DNA of 64,000 bases from Chitinophagaceae bacterium. Lineage in GTDB: Bacteria > Bacteroidota > Bacteroidia > Chitinophagales > Chitinophagaceae. The stretch is taken from contig JADKJI010000001.1 of NCBI GenBank assembly GCA_016721085.1, positions 1 through 64,000 on the forward strand, given 5' to 3'. Below, one piece after another: positions 36,301-45,165 of this stretch (its first letter is position 1; every line of letters begins with the position of its first letter). The notes beneath the pieces were generated by a model. It was not told where the DNA came from. It saw nothing but the letters and a program-made list of their open reading frames with translations, and searched no databases. The translations under genes were made by a program, and so were the position numbers.

Positions 36301-37319
36301 TTGTTACTGACACTGGAATTGGGATGGATGAGGCTTTTCTGGGAAATCTATTTTCAAAATTCACACAGGAGTCGCAATCTACTACAAGGGAATATGGAGG
36401 AACCGGCTTGGGTATGAATATTTGCAAGCAGCTGATCGAATTGATGGGTGGTTCAATAAATGTGGAAAGTAAAAAAGGGAAAGGAACGAGGATGACTATT
36501 TTACTTGATTTACCTATTGGTAATATTTCTGACTTGCCAGTAAAAGAAGTATTGCCTGATAATATCAGTATATTGAAAGATAAGGTTATTCTTGTTACAG
36601 ATGATAATGAAATGAATCGTTTGATAGCTTCCACACTATTGCATCAATACGGTGCAGAAGTGAAAGAAGCTACGAACGGAAAAGAAGCTTTGGAAATGGT
36701 TGAGAAGGATAGTATAGATCTGGTACTGATGGATATCCAGATGCCTGTAATGAATGGCTTGGAAGCCACGCAACTTATTCGAGAAGTGCTTGGTAAAGCA
36801 ATTCCGGTTATAGCCATTACAGCTAATGCACTGAAGGGTGAAAGCGAAAGATGTATTGCAGCAGGTATGAATGATTATATATCAAAGCCATTTAGCGAAG
36901 AGATATTTGTAAAAACAATAGCTAAATGGCTAGGAAAGGAAATCAGGCTGATTTCGGGCATTACTAAGTTGGGTTCAGATGCAGCTCTTTTTGATTTGTC
37001 CAGACTTCAGGAAATAAGCCGGGGAAACAAGGATTTCGTTAAGAAAATGGTTGGACTCTTTTTGCAACAGGTTCCGTCTAGTATTCAGGAAATTCGGGAG
37101 ATGGCTCAAAGTGGCGATTTCGAAAAAATGCGCTCTATAGCCCATCGTATAAAACCTTCCATCGACAATCTCCGTATTTTATCTGTTATTCCTCACATTC
37201 GCGTTATTGAATCTTGGGATCCTTCAAAGGGTACTTTAAACGAATTGAATGATCTGATTGCTAAGATTGATGGAGTTATTGCTTCTGTAGTAGTTGAACT
37301 TAATAAGGAGTTAAAATAA
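33399..37319 (+). CDS. Hybrid sensor histidine kinase with five PAS domains, receiver and Hpt
   Basis: 1306 aa, no signal peptide or membrane helix, so a cytoplasmic sensor. PAS/PAC units begin near residues 175, 304, 424, 553 and 680. The histidine kinase core has the H-box FLANMSHEIRTPMNAIIG (phospho-His about 821), N-box NLLSNAIKFTESG near 935, DTGIGMDE, and G-box GTGLGMNICKQL near 1001. A receiver domain follows with VTDDNEMN and phospho-Asp about 1112 in DLVLMDIQMPVMNG, then a histidine phosphotransfer domain with IAHRIKPS (His about 1249). It can run a complete His-Asp-His relay. It follows the sigma-54 regulator by 70 bp, and the stand-alone receiver is at 17308; all three plausibly control the polysaccharide locus. 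Confidence 0.9.
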   Translation: MHQQQLHFSIQQFNRISPFFIILDKEMKVVECGSSIKKLMPLVSDSFFSDFFRLVRPTFDLPDFESISGFSNQLFVLECNNENKTLLRGQVEILKEEGLLLFIGSPWFKSIDDLSTNHLSFTDFSIKDPMIDMLNVLKTHEIVSNDIKEIIDSLNQQKKQLLKERKELQRLSLVAMANSNGVVFNNNRGEITYANEGFALMTGFAIEEMLGRTPVSLCVGPNTDPVQVEEIIGHFKRNENYTMEIVLHRKDGTWFWARSKGQAVLDEKGELIEYFTIVEDISEERKRIEEIKVLSTIAEKSRLAIIVTDADRNISWVNESFTKITGFIREECIGNNPRVLLSGPMTDNRNLDELKAKIESLEEFDTELVNYRKNGQPYYARLHGQALTNSNGEITGYFAIHEDITIEKESIQKNKEADERLRKALDKIGDNVWEHDYRTEVTSFSKKFNPLLGIEICNEADNARIWWDSIYDNDRLVLKQIDNKLRLGEIESHSTEYRVVHADGSRKWVLDRGVVIEKDDTGLPLKIIGTHTDITKIKQLEVELSQRVKQFEGLSENIPGVIFEFEVFEDGKEKMRYVSPSMERVFGITAEAFYDFNRFIHPDDLDRITTKVKNTSRTLEPYSDESRLVKNGNEIVWRSVSASFSYMTEYGSKVFTGFMTNINEQKVSEKVIERKEEKYRSIIANMNLGLLEVDTNEIINYANQSFCDMSGYELDELIGRTASSLFLKGESLELMEQKNEARKKGVSDAYELAIVDKNNKLKWWLVSGAPRYDDNGELAGTVGIHLDITEQKAIEVELIAAREQAEQSVQAKENFLANMSHEIRTPMNAIIGMSNQLDKTMLDSKQQFFLDTIHSAADSLLVIINDILDLSKIEAGKLDIESIGFEPRHIVSKVMQTMNHKAEEKGLLFSNAYIDPALSSVLIGDPYRFTQVVVNLLSNAIKFTESGSVDLSIKVNNTSRRQQNFEVIVTDTGIGMDEAFLGNLFSKFTQESQSTTREYGGTGLGMNICKQLIELMGGSINVESKKGKGTRMTILLDLPIGNISDLPVKEVLPDNISILKDKVILVTDDNEMNRLIASTLLHQYGAEVKEATNGKEALEMVEKDSIDLVLMDIQMPVMNGLEATQLIREVLGKAIPVIAITANALKGESERCIAAGMNDYISKPFSEEIFVKTIAKWLGKEIRLISGITKLGSDAALFDLSRLQEISRGNKDFVKKMVGLFLQQVPSSIQEIREMAQSGDFEKMRSIAHRIKPSIDNLRILSVIPHIRVIESWDPSKGTLNELNDLIAKIDGVIASVVVELNKELK

Positions 37320-38238
37320 TTCTTTTCTTCTTTCCCGTTTTTATTATTAGTAGTTGAGAATTTTACCGCAGAATCGCACTCTTGGATTCTCTTTTACTAC
37401 TTTGACCTCAATATTGTATTCTATGTCTCCCTGTGTGTTGAAAAAAAATACATACCACATAGGTAACATAGAACATAGGCAAACATAGGAACTCCCCTGC
37501 GCCTCTGCGTCTCCGCGGTAAAATGTATTCGGTCGCGACTTTGCTTGAAAAATCCTTCCCCCTTCCTGGTTATCCAAAATGTATTTGTATTCTATGTGTT
37601 TCTATGTTCTATGTCTCCCTATGTGTTGAAAAATAAATACATACCACATAGGTAAACATAGAACATAGGCAAACATAGAAACTTCCCCTGCGCCTCTGCG
37701 TCTCCGCGGTAAAATGTATTTGTATGCATTTTTGAGAAAAATGCCTTAAATTTACCGGCGGAGGGTCCGGTGTATGCTCCTTTTAATACTTTGACCTCAA
37801 CATTGTATTTGTATTCTATGTATTTCTATGTTCTATGTCTACCTAAGTGTTGAAAAAAAATACATACCACATAGGTAAACGTAGAACATAGGCAAACATA
37901 GAAACTTCCCCTGCGCCTCTGCGTCTCCGCGGTAAAATGTATTTGTCTGCCTTTTTGAGAAAAATGACCTATTTATAAAAGTTATAACCGCGGAGACGCA
38001 GAGGCGCAGGGTCGCAGAGATGTATTCTCCTTTTAATACTTTGACCTCAACATTGTATTCTATGTATTACTATGTTCTATGTCTCCCTATGTGTTGAAAA
38101 AAAATACATACCACATAGGTAAGCATAGAACATAGGCAAACATAGAAACTTCCCCTGCGCCTCTGCGTCTCCGCGGTAAAATGTATTTGTATTGGTCGCG
38201 CCTTTGCTTGAAAAAATCCTTCCCCCTTCCCGGTTATC
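37320..38238. repeat. Array of four long-hairpin intergenic repeats
   Basis: There is no gene in this gap of nearly 1 kb. Four copies of a 120-150-bp unit lie at about 37401-37529, 37581-37720, 37790-37945 and 38040-38185. Each contains a left arm (TTCTATG... CCCTATGTG), a short A-run with CATACCACAT, a right arm (CACATAGGTAAACATAGAAC followed by ATAGG...), and then a GC-rich tail CCCTGCGCCTCTGCGTCTCC-GCGGT. In copy 2 the arms are about 36 nt and differ at five positions, so each unit can fold into a long stem. A further module, GGTCGCG(A/C)CTTTGCTTG to GGTTATCC, follows copies 1 and 4. Copies 3 and 4 share a leader TTTGACCTCAACATTG. The first copy has a shortened left arm. Confidence 0.8.
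37909..38011. repeat. Perfect 25-bp inverted repeat inside the array
   Basis: The GC-rich tail of copy 3 (37909-37933, CCCTGCGCCTCTGCG to CCGCGGT) recurs as an exact reverse complement at 37987-38011, with a 53-bp spacer. It is the only inverted copy of this tail in the array and forms the most stable predicted stem here. Confidence 0.75.
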
Positions 38239-38268
38239 CAAAAAAAGAACCCCGCTAATTAGCGGGGT
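38239..38268 (-). terminator. Strong rho-independent terminator of the FG-GAP gene
   Basis: A perfect 20-nt palindrome, ACCCCGCTAA-TTAGCGGGGT (38249-38268), is followed on the minus strand by TTCTTTTTTT. It lies 28 bp after the stop at 38297, in the correct orientation. Confidence 0.85.
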
Positions 38269-38296
38269 CTCCTCGTTTCAATCTATAATAAACCTA

Positions 38297-41200
38297 TTAC
38301 CTCGGTTTTACTACCATTACCTTATCTACAAATACCTGGTTTTCTGAATCCGTTACTTTAATAAAGTAGAACCCTTTGAACCATTCTGGTAGATTGATCC
38401 TTACTTCCTCATTATTATTCACATTCTTAGTGAGTAATACACGTCCACTCATATCCACCATTTCCACTTTACTGATTATCTTATTTGAATATTTACCCAT
38501 CTTGTGCTTCAGTGAAATATATATCACATCCATTGCCGGATTTGGATAAGCCTTCACTTCAAGCATTGACAGCTCCTGTTGCTTCGATTGGATAGTATTC
38601 AACACTTCATTAGTGCTCATCTCTTCATAATTGTCGAATCTTATGGATGCCTTGTTACGGAGTATTGTACCAGCTTTTATTCCTTTAACAGGACTAGCAC
38701 TGAATACTATGAATCCCTGGCTGCCATCTTTATTTGATACTGAATCACTCAGATAAATATCATCAAATTGGAAGCTTACTTTTTGCCCTTTCGTAACTAC
38801 TGATAATCCTTCATGGCTCTGTGCCATTACCTTAAGGGTACTCACATCAATTCCATCAGGTAATACATCTGTAATATTTACAGAGTTGGCAACATGGTTT
38901 CCGATATTTTGGAAACGTATTGTATAAGTCAGTACCTGTGTAGGTTGAATGTATCCTTCCTTTCCATATCCTGCTGGTGCTACACTTATATCATTAGGGT
39001 CAATGGCTCCAACAACAGTATAGGTTTGAGCGAGCATGTTGTCTGAAACATTACAATCAACTTCCGGGCTGGTGATCCAGGCAGAAAGCTGGATTGTATC
39101 TCCAATGTTCACACTGCTGGCATTGCTATGTTGGAACTGGAAGAGACGGTTTTCGAAAGCTTCAAGATTGCTTAGTTTCCATGTATAGGTCTTGTATGCA
39201 ACTCCCTGTTCAATAGTTCCTTCAGCATAATCAAAATTCGTATTGAATCCTGATGGTATTATTGTGGCAGGTGCCTTGAATTTCAATTCTGAGCCCACCA
39301 CTGTTTTCCTTCCTACATTACCAGCAGTCATAGTGAATTGGTTATTAGTATAACCCTTTCTGATTGCGGTACTTCCCATTATGATAGAAAGATCACTTGC
39401 TTCGCAACTTACTGTTGCTGGTAACCATAATGTATCTGAAATTGCCTTGCCAGAAGTAGCGTCAACTTTTGTTGGGATATCGCTCTGTGCTTTTAATCCA
39501 CGGTCATTTACTACATTAAAACTATACACTCCTTTGAAAAGACTGGTAGTAAAGCGGCCATTATTATCACAGTATATCTTACTTGTTCCTGGATTTACCT
39601 GAACTACAGCACGACCAGCAACATCCTCGTCCTTATCTTTTTTACCATTGTTGTTAGCGTCAATATAAACACCGCCATAAAGCTTTGTGTTTTCTGTTTC
39701 TCTGATTTTTAAGATCTGATTAGCATTCTGACTGGTAAGTATTTGAACTACTCCACTAGGCCATGAAACTATGATTGAATCAATTTTAGAAGCGCCGCCA
39801 AGTCCAAAATGCTGGATAAGGCTGCTTTGACCACCAAATCCACTCTGACTGTTTACTTCCCTTAGTTGCCAAATGCCATTACTATAAACTTTGATATCGG
39901 CTCCAATAGCTGATTTATTTGATGTAACCCCTTCAAGGCTTATCTCAATCCAGTTATTATTGTTTCCGTTATTGATGAAAAAGCCATTTGGTTGGTTAGA
40001 ATGTGTAGCAACAAAAAGATCAAGGTCACCGTCATGATCGAAGTCACTCCAGCTTTGCCCGAACGCATTACCGAAATTAAAATTGATTACCTCATCAGTT
40101 TTGCTGGTAAACTCTCCTTTACCGTCATTTATATAAAGGAATTTAAATGCTTTGTCGTTTGTAACATATAAGTCAAGATCTCCGTCATTGTCAATGTCGG
40201 CAAAGCTACATCCATGCGAATTACCCCTGTCTTTTACAACAATGCTATTGGTGATTTTTGTGAAATCTCCGTTGCCTTCATTCCTGTATAGGAAATTTCC
40301 TAAAGTGTTTGAGTTAGTTACAAAAAGATCAAGGTCACCATCATTATCATAATCTCCCCAGCAACTACCTACTGATTGTCCACCATCTCTGCCAATAACA
40401 TTCATAACTTTCTTGAATGTACCATTACCCTCATTGTGGAAAAGTGAATTTTTGAATCCTGTTCCATTGGGTACAAAAAGATCCAGGAATCCATCTTTAT
40501 CATAGTCGGCCCAGCTTGCACCAACAGATTGATTTGCTTCTGCAGGAATTACATTAGATAATTCCTTTGTGAATTTTCCATTTCCTTCATTATGATGTAA
40601 CTCATTATACTTCGTTGCAAAATAGTTGCACATAAAAAGGTCAACTTTACCATCATTGTCATAGTCGGCAAAACTTCCGCCATGATAATATGATATTGAT
40701 TGAGTGAAAGCATTTGAATTGTCTTTCACCAATATGCCTTTTTCGTTGTGATAAAATATGCTTGGTTTTCTGGTATTGTTCAATACTAATACATCTTCAT
40801 AACCATCATTGTCAACGTCAGCCCATGTATGTGTCATTGAGATGGCACTGTCAGAAATAAGGCTTTGTCCACGGGTGAAGCCACCAATTTTATTATTGAT
40901 ATAAATAAGATTCGGTTTATTTGGACGCTTGTCTGAAACAAACAAATCATCAAAACCATCCTTGTTTATATCTGTCCAACTGGCTGTCCATGAATCTGTG
41001 GAATCCTTGTTAACGAATTCACCTTCAAATTTGCTGAAAATCAGTTTGGATGTGTTTAGTGGATTTATATTCACTACTTCAGTAGAGGAAGATTGTTGTA
41101 TTTGGTTATTGATTGTACCTGTAACAACAGTTTCAACTGAAGTGTTTGTGTTTGTTGTGGTTAAATTACCTGAATTACCACCAACAGAAGCTACAACCTG

Positions 41201-42933
41201 TGTTTCTACAGTGTATTGCGTTTGTGGCTTTAATGTATTGAGACTATCGAATGAAACAATCGTTTTGTTGCCTTTTTCTTCTATATCTCCCTTTATTTTT
41301 TCAGACTCGTTTACAAGATTGGACTCAATTACCTTAAGACCATCTTGTACAACTACTTCGATCTTTGCATTTTCTATTTCTGAGCCAGTGCTAATTACCG
41401 ACTTTACTATTACGGTATCTGTAGGTATGGCACTTGATTGTGATACCGATGATTCCTGTGTGAAATTCTGACCTAATGAAGAACCAACATAACACATCCA
41501 GTTGTCATTAAAATTGGTATTCATCACAGAAATGGCATCACTACTTTCTACTAGTAAGTATGGTCGTTCTGGACCAGATGAGGTTCCTGTTCCATTGTAT
41601 ATGCTCTTCCATTCAGCCAATGTTAGAAAACAGTCGGCATACCTGCCAGCTTCAATAGTATATGTTTTTGCAAATTTTTGTCCATTGGTATATGCATCTT
41701 TTACTTTAACTGTAGCTCCATCTTTTGAGAATAAATAAAGATGAGTTAACTGCTGACCAAAGTTTGTTCCGGTAAATGGATTTCTTACATTTTGCTCATT
41801 TCCTGGAGGAGCCATGTAGGTTAAGAACTTAGTTCCTGATGAAGTACCGTTTTCAGCACTAACCATGGTTCCCATATCACTTGTACCTGGTGTACCTGTT
41901 TCGAACCAGTTGCCTTCAAACACAGAAACTCTTTTACCCGCTGTACATGTAACCCTGAATACAGTGTTATAGCTAACATTACCATTATTCTTACCTACCC
42001 AGTCCCCAGCCTGCATTTTATTTAGACTGTATGATTTTACTGCTGTCCAGGTACCATTGTTATATCTCTCAAGATTGATACTATTGTTGTCGTCCCAACT
42101 TACAATCCTTATTTCCTGTTCACCACCTGATTGATAAGGAACTCCAAAATAAAGGAGTTGACCAGAAGAGCTACCGTTAGAAGAAGGAATATAACCTCCA
42201 CCATCTCTTTCATTTCCAAACAGAGCACCATATTGAACAGTGATCGGTTTGTCTGATAGAATAAGATAGGTTTCGCCTGCTTCCATTACATCCCTTCCGT
42301 CTGTATTCTTATAAATAAGATCTTCTCCAACATTCAGTTTGCGACTGAAAATAGTTGTAGGGGCATCCATTTTAATATCCGTATATCCAGTATTAATCTT
42401 TGGTTGGAATGATATTTTCTTGAATGTTACTGTTGTATTATTCTCGTAAGGGAAAACATTTAGGTCCTTTTTGATGAACTGAAGGGAGGTGAGTAAATGA
42501 TGAACTTCTGACCGATTGATTTTTTATCGGTAGAAGGCACCCAATCGTGCTGCCAGTCACTGTTTGTTGACTGTGACGCAAATAATAATTTGTCCGATTT
42601 TACTATAAAATAATCACCGTCCCATTTCAGTACACCTCCAGATGCATAACGAGCATCGTCATTTATACCATTATCACGTATATACAGCACATAGCTTTGT
42701 CCCGCCATTAATATGCCGGTCTTGCTATCATCTGTATCACCATCCATACCATCGTCAATTATTTCAAATGCAGTACTGTCGTATATGGCAGTAATAATAA
42801 GGGCTGCATCTCTTTTTACCGCGTCATTATTTGGCGGTACAAAAATCTGGAAATACGTGGAGGGTTCCCCGGTTGCCAGAGCCTGATGGGCTATTAAACC
42901 CAATACAAGACTTACAAGTAATTTTCTGATCAT
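38297..42933 (-). pseudogene. Very large T9SS-secreted FG-GAP/ASPIC protein, one frameshift
   Basis: About 1545 aa. The start at 42933 gives MIRKLLVSLVLGLIAHQALA, a clear signal peptide (the frame is open to 42999). A shift near 42485 joins KFIIYSPPF to QFIKKDLNVFPYENNTTV; thereafter the frame is open. The N-terminal region resembles IgGFc-binding-like domains. Next come seven FG-GAP/VCBS repeats with Ca-binding D-x-D/N-x-D-G loops (such as ADYDNDGKVDLF and GDYDNDGDLDLF), an ASPIC/UnbV domain (WIEISLEGVTSN to IDSIIVSWPSG), an SdrD-type YIDANNNGKKDKDED, a DUF11-like domain (VLTYTIRFQNIGNHV), and a type-A T9SS sorting domain (YPNPAMD to FIKVTDSENQVF). It is probably a secreted or surface-attached adhesin-like protein. 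A strong terminator follows. Confidence 0.82.
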
Positions 42934-43506
42934 AAACTTAGCTATTTGGCATTGCCGGTTGCAGTTATGATGCCATTTTGCTAACGTATTAATAATCAAT
43001 AGTTTTTGAATATCATAGAAAATGACAAATTCTAAATTCTGGAAAATTTGACCAGAAAATAAACTGTCAACGGGTATAGCAATATCCCTAATGCCCTTCT
43101 TTGGTAAACGGGTTTTATATTTTGAATATGAAATACGGAGTCATTATTGAAGAAGATAATGCTGATTTTTCGGCTATATCTGTATGAAATTTGTTTAGAT
43201 TTATAATACGCAACATCGAAATTAGTTAATCAAAAAGTCAGTATTCTAAAATGCTATTTGAAAATTTGTCTGATGGCTCATTTCTTCTAAAATGAACTTG
43301 TTAATTGAAAAAAGCAGCATTTCCTCAGTCCGTTTTTTTAAAGTAAGTGACTAATAAAAGTTTGTTTCTTTCAGTTTCGAACTTGTTCAAATCGGAAAAA
43401 AATAAAGTAGATTCGCAGCATACAGTATCTGCAATCCTGATTAACCAACTCTTCTGAAGTAGCCCTTATTGTTGTATTCTTTTTTTACCAATAAATAAGT
43501 TGTATC
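42934..43506. other. Divergent intergenic region
   Basis: This lies between the minus-strand FG-GAP gene and the plus-strand small secreted protein. It is AT-rich. It contains a possible hicB remnant at 43128-43187 and a weak promoter candidate (TTG at 43383, TAGATTCG at 43408-43415, spacing 22 nt) for the downstream gene. Nothing else is recognisable. Confidence 0.35.
43128..43187 (+). pseudogene. Possible remnant of a hicB-type antitoxin gene
   Basis: A 19-codon open frame, MKYGVIIEEDNADFSAISV, resembles the first beta-strands of HicB antitoxins (MKY-x-V-I-I-E-x-x-x-x-x-Y-S-A). It is then closed by TGA, and no further HicB or HicA sequence is recognisable nearby. Very short, so it could be chance. 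Confidence 0.25.
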
Positions 43507-43932
43507 ATGAAAAAAGCTTTTTTTATGATTGTGTGTTCTATCACAATCTCCTTTTCCTATGCACAAGTAACTGTTCCCGCCGGAGTTCCAAAAGATGCCG
43601 GTGCCGTACTTAAGAATTTTGTAAAGCCACCAGCCATTGGGGATATCGGTAAAACCACAAGCGGTATTACGGATGCATTGATGAGTCAGTTAAAACTTCC
43701 GGGAACTCAGAAATCGGGTATTACAGATGCCGTTGGATCTTTTCTGAAAAGCAAATCTGGTATTATGGATCTGGCAGGTAAGAATCCGACAGATTATCTG
43801 GCAAAGTTCAATCCATTGCAAAGTGGATTATTTGATAAATTGAAAGGCATCATGGGTGCTGCGAAATTTGCAAGTTTCCTGAAACTCAAACCAGCAGGAG
43901 CAGGAAATATTTTGAGTAACCTGTTTTTCTAA
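43507..43932 (+). CDS. Small secreted protein with internal repeats (141 aa)
   Basis: MKKAFFMIVCSITISFSYAQ is a good signal peptide with probable cleavage after Ala-Gln. The mature part is small, lysine/glycine/leucine-rich and has three imperfect repeats: TTSGITDALMSQLKL, QKSGITDAVGSFLKS and SKSGIMDLAGKN, then LFDKLKGIMGAAKFASFLKL. It lacks cysteine after the signal and has no membrane anchor. I recognise no family. It lies 52 bp upstream of the RND efflux operon on the same strand, so it may be co-transcribed; its role is unknown. Confidence 0.65.
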   Translation: MKKAFFMIVCSITISFSYAQVTVPAGVPKDAGAVLKNFVKPPAIGDIGKTTSGITDALMSQLKLPGTQKSGITDAVGSFLKSKSGIMDLAGKNPTDYLAKFNPLQSGLFDKLKGIMGAAKFASFLKLKPAGAGNILSNLFF

Positions 43933-43984
43933 AGCTTTTATTCCACCGGTATCTAATTACTATTAAAGAGCAAAGTATATTATT

Positions 43985-45133
43985 ATGAGTCGGCAATTCC
44001 CGAAGATAGCTTTCTACGTCTGTGCTACAATATTTATAAACGGATGTAAAGAAAAGCCCAAACCACTTACATTGGTTCCAGATGTTGCTGTAGTTGAAGC
44101 TACACAAAGAACCGTTCCGATTTATTCTGACTATGTAGGTCAAACTTTTGGCGAAACGGATGTAGAAATTCAATCGAGGGTTGATGGCTGGATCACTGGC
44201 ATTCATTTTAAGGAAGGCGATGTGGTGAAGAAAGGCCAGTTGCTTTATACTATTGATGACTTACCTATTCGAAATAGGGTAGATCAGGCAAATGCTCAAT
44301 TATCTCAGGCTATAACAATGAAAGTCAAGAATAAGGCAGATCTCGACAGAGTACAGCCTTTGACCGCCATGAAAGCACTGAGTCAACGCGATCTGGATGC
44401 AGCCATTGCAGCTTACAACGCTTCAGTAAGTCAGGTTGATGCCGCAACGGCTGCTCTCAGAAACGCTCAGTTGGAATTGGATTATTCAAAAATAAAAGCT
44501 CCTATCTCAGGTATAATAGGCCTTACAAAAAAGCAAGTAGGTGATTTTGTTGGCCGTATGGGACCAGGTACTGCACTTAATACAATTTCTTCTGTGGAAG
44601 ATGTAAAAGTCAGATTCTCGATTACCGAAGATGAATACCTGAAATTCGCTCGTCGAAAAATCGAAGCTGGAAATAAGCAAATCAATCAAAATGTACCTGT
44701 TAGTCTTTTACTTTCTGATGGAAACCCTTACGGAGTGCAAGGCTCTATCAATCTTGCAAACCGTCAGGTAGACGCAGCCACCGGATCCCTATTGGTGCAG
44801 GCGGTTTTTCCGAATAGCCAGGGACTACTTCGTCCAGGTCAATATGTGAAAGTTCGATTCCAGACAGATATTTTTACAGATGTTGTTATGATTCCACAGC
44901 AATCAATCAACCAATTACAAAATATCTACCAGGTATTCGTATTAAATGATAGTAACCAGCTGGCTCCCCGTATTGTAAAAACGGGAAGAAGGGTTGGAAG
45001 CAACTGGATAGTTACAGAAGGACTAAAAGCTGGCGAGAAAGTAGCTATTGTAGGAAGCGCCTTCCTTAAACCAAGTACAGTAGTGAAACCGTCGGTGGTG
45101 AACTGGAACTACGATTCTACCTCCAGACAATAA
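43985..45133 (+). CDS. RND efflux periplasmic adaptor (membrane fusion lipoprotein)
   Basis: 382 aa, AcrA/MexA-like. The N-terminus ends in IFINGC-KEK, a lipobox, so it is probably anchored to the inner membrane by lipid. The lipoyl-like half-motifs are DVEIQSRVDGWITGIHFKEGDVVKKGQLLYTID and the returning KIKAPISGIIGLTKKQVGDFV. The alpha-hairpin lies between them (QANAQLSQAITMK to ATAALRNAQLELDY). The beta-barrel and membrane-proximal part has GLLRPGQYVKVRF and GLKAGEKVAIVG. It links the RND pump to the outer-membrane channel. First structural gene of a three-gene efflux operon. Confidence 0.9.
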   Translation: MSRQFPKIAFYVCATIFINGCKEKPKPLTLVPDVAVVEATQRTVPIYSDYVGQTFGETDVEIQSRVDGWITGIHFKEGDVVKKGQLLYTIDDLPIRNRVDQANAQLSQAITMKVKNKADLDRVQPLTAMKALSQRDLDAAIAAYNASVSQVDAATAALRNAQLELDYSKIKAPISGIIGLTKKQVGDFVGRMGPGTALNTISSVEDVKVRFSITEDEYLKFARRKIEAGNKQINQNVPVSLLLSDGNPYGVQGSINLANRQVDAATGSLLVQAVFPNSQGLLRPGQYVKVRFQTDIFTDVVMIPQQSINQLQNIYQVFVLNDSNQLAPRIVKTGRRVGSNWIVTEGLKAGEKVAIVGSAFLKPSTVVKPSVVNWNYDSTSRQ

Positions 45134-45165
45134 CCGAAAGCTATCATTAAGCCAAAACTAATTCC

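Noticed and set aside
37320..38238. CRISPR array
   Set aside because: Units exceed 120 bp, spacing is irregular, there are no short direct repeats with unique spacers, and no cas genes are present.
40929..41471. Plus-strand frame of 180 codons inside the FG-GAP gene
   Set aside because: Antisense shadow; the minus-strand reading has clear Ca-binding repeats and sorting signals.
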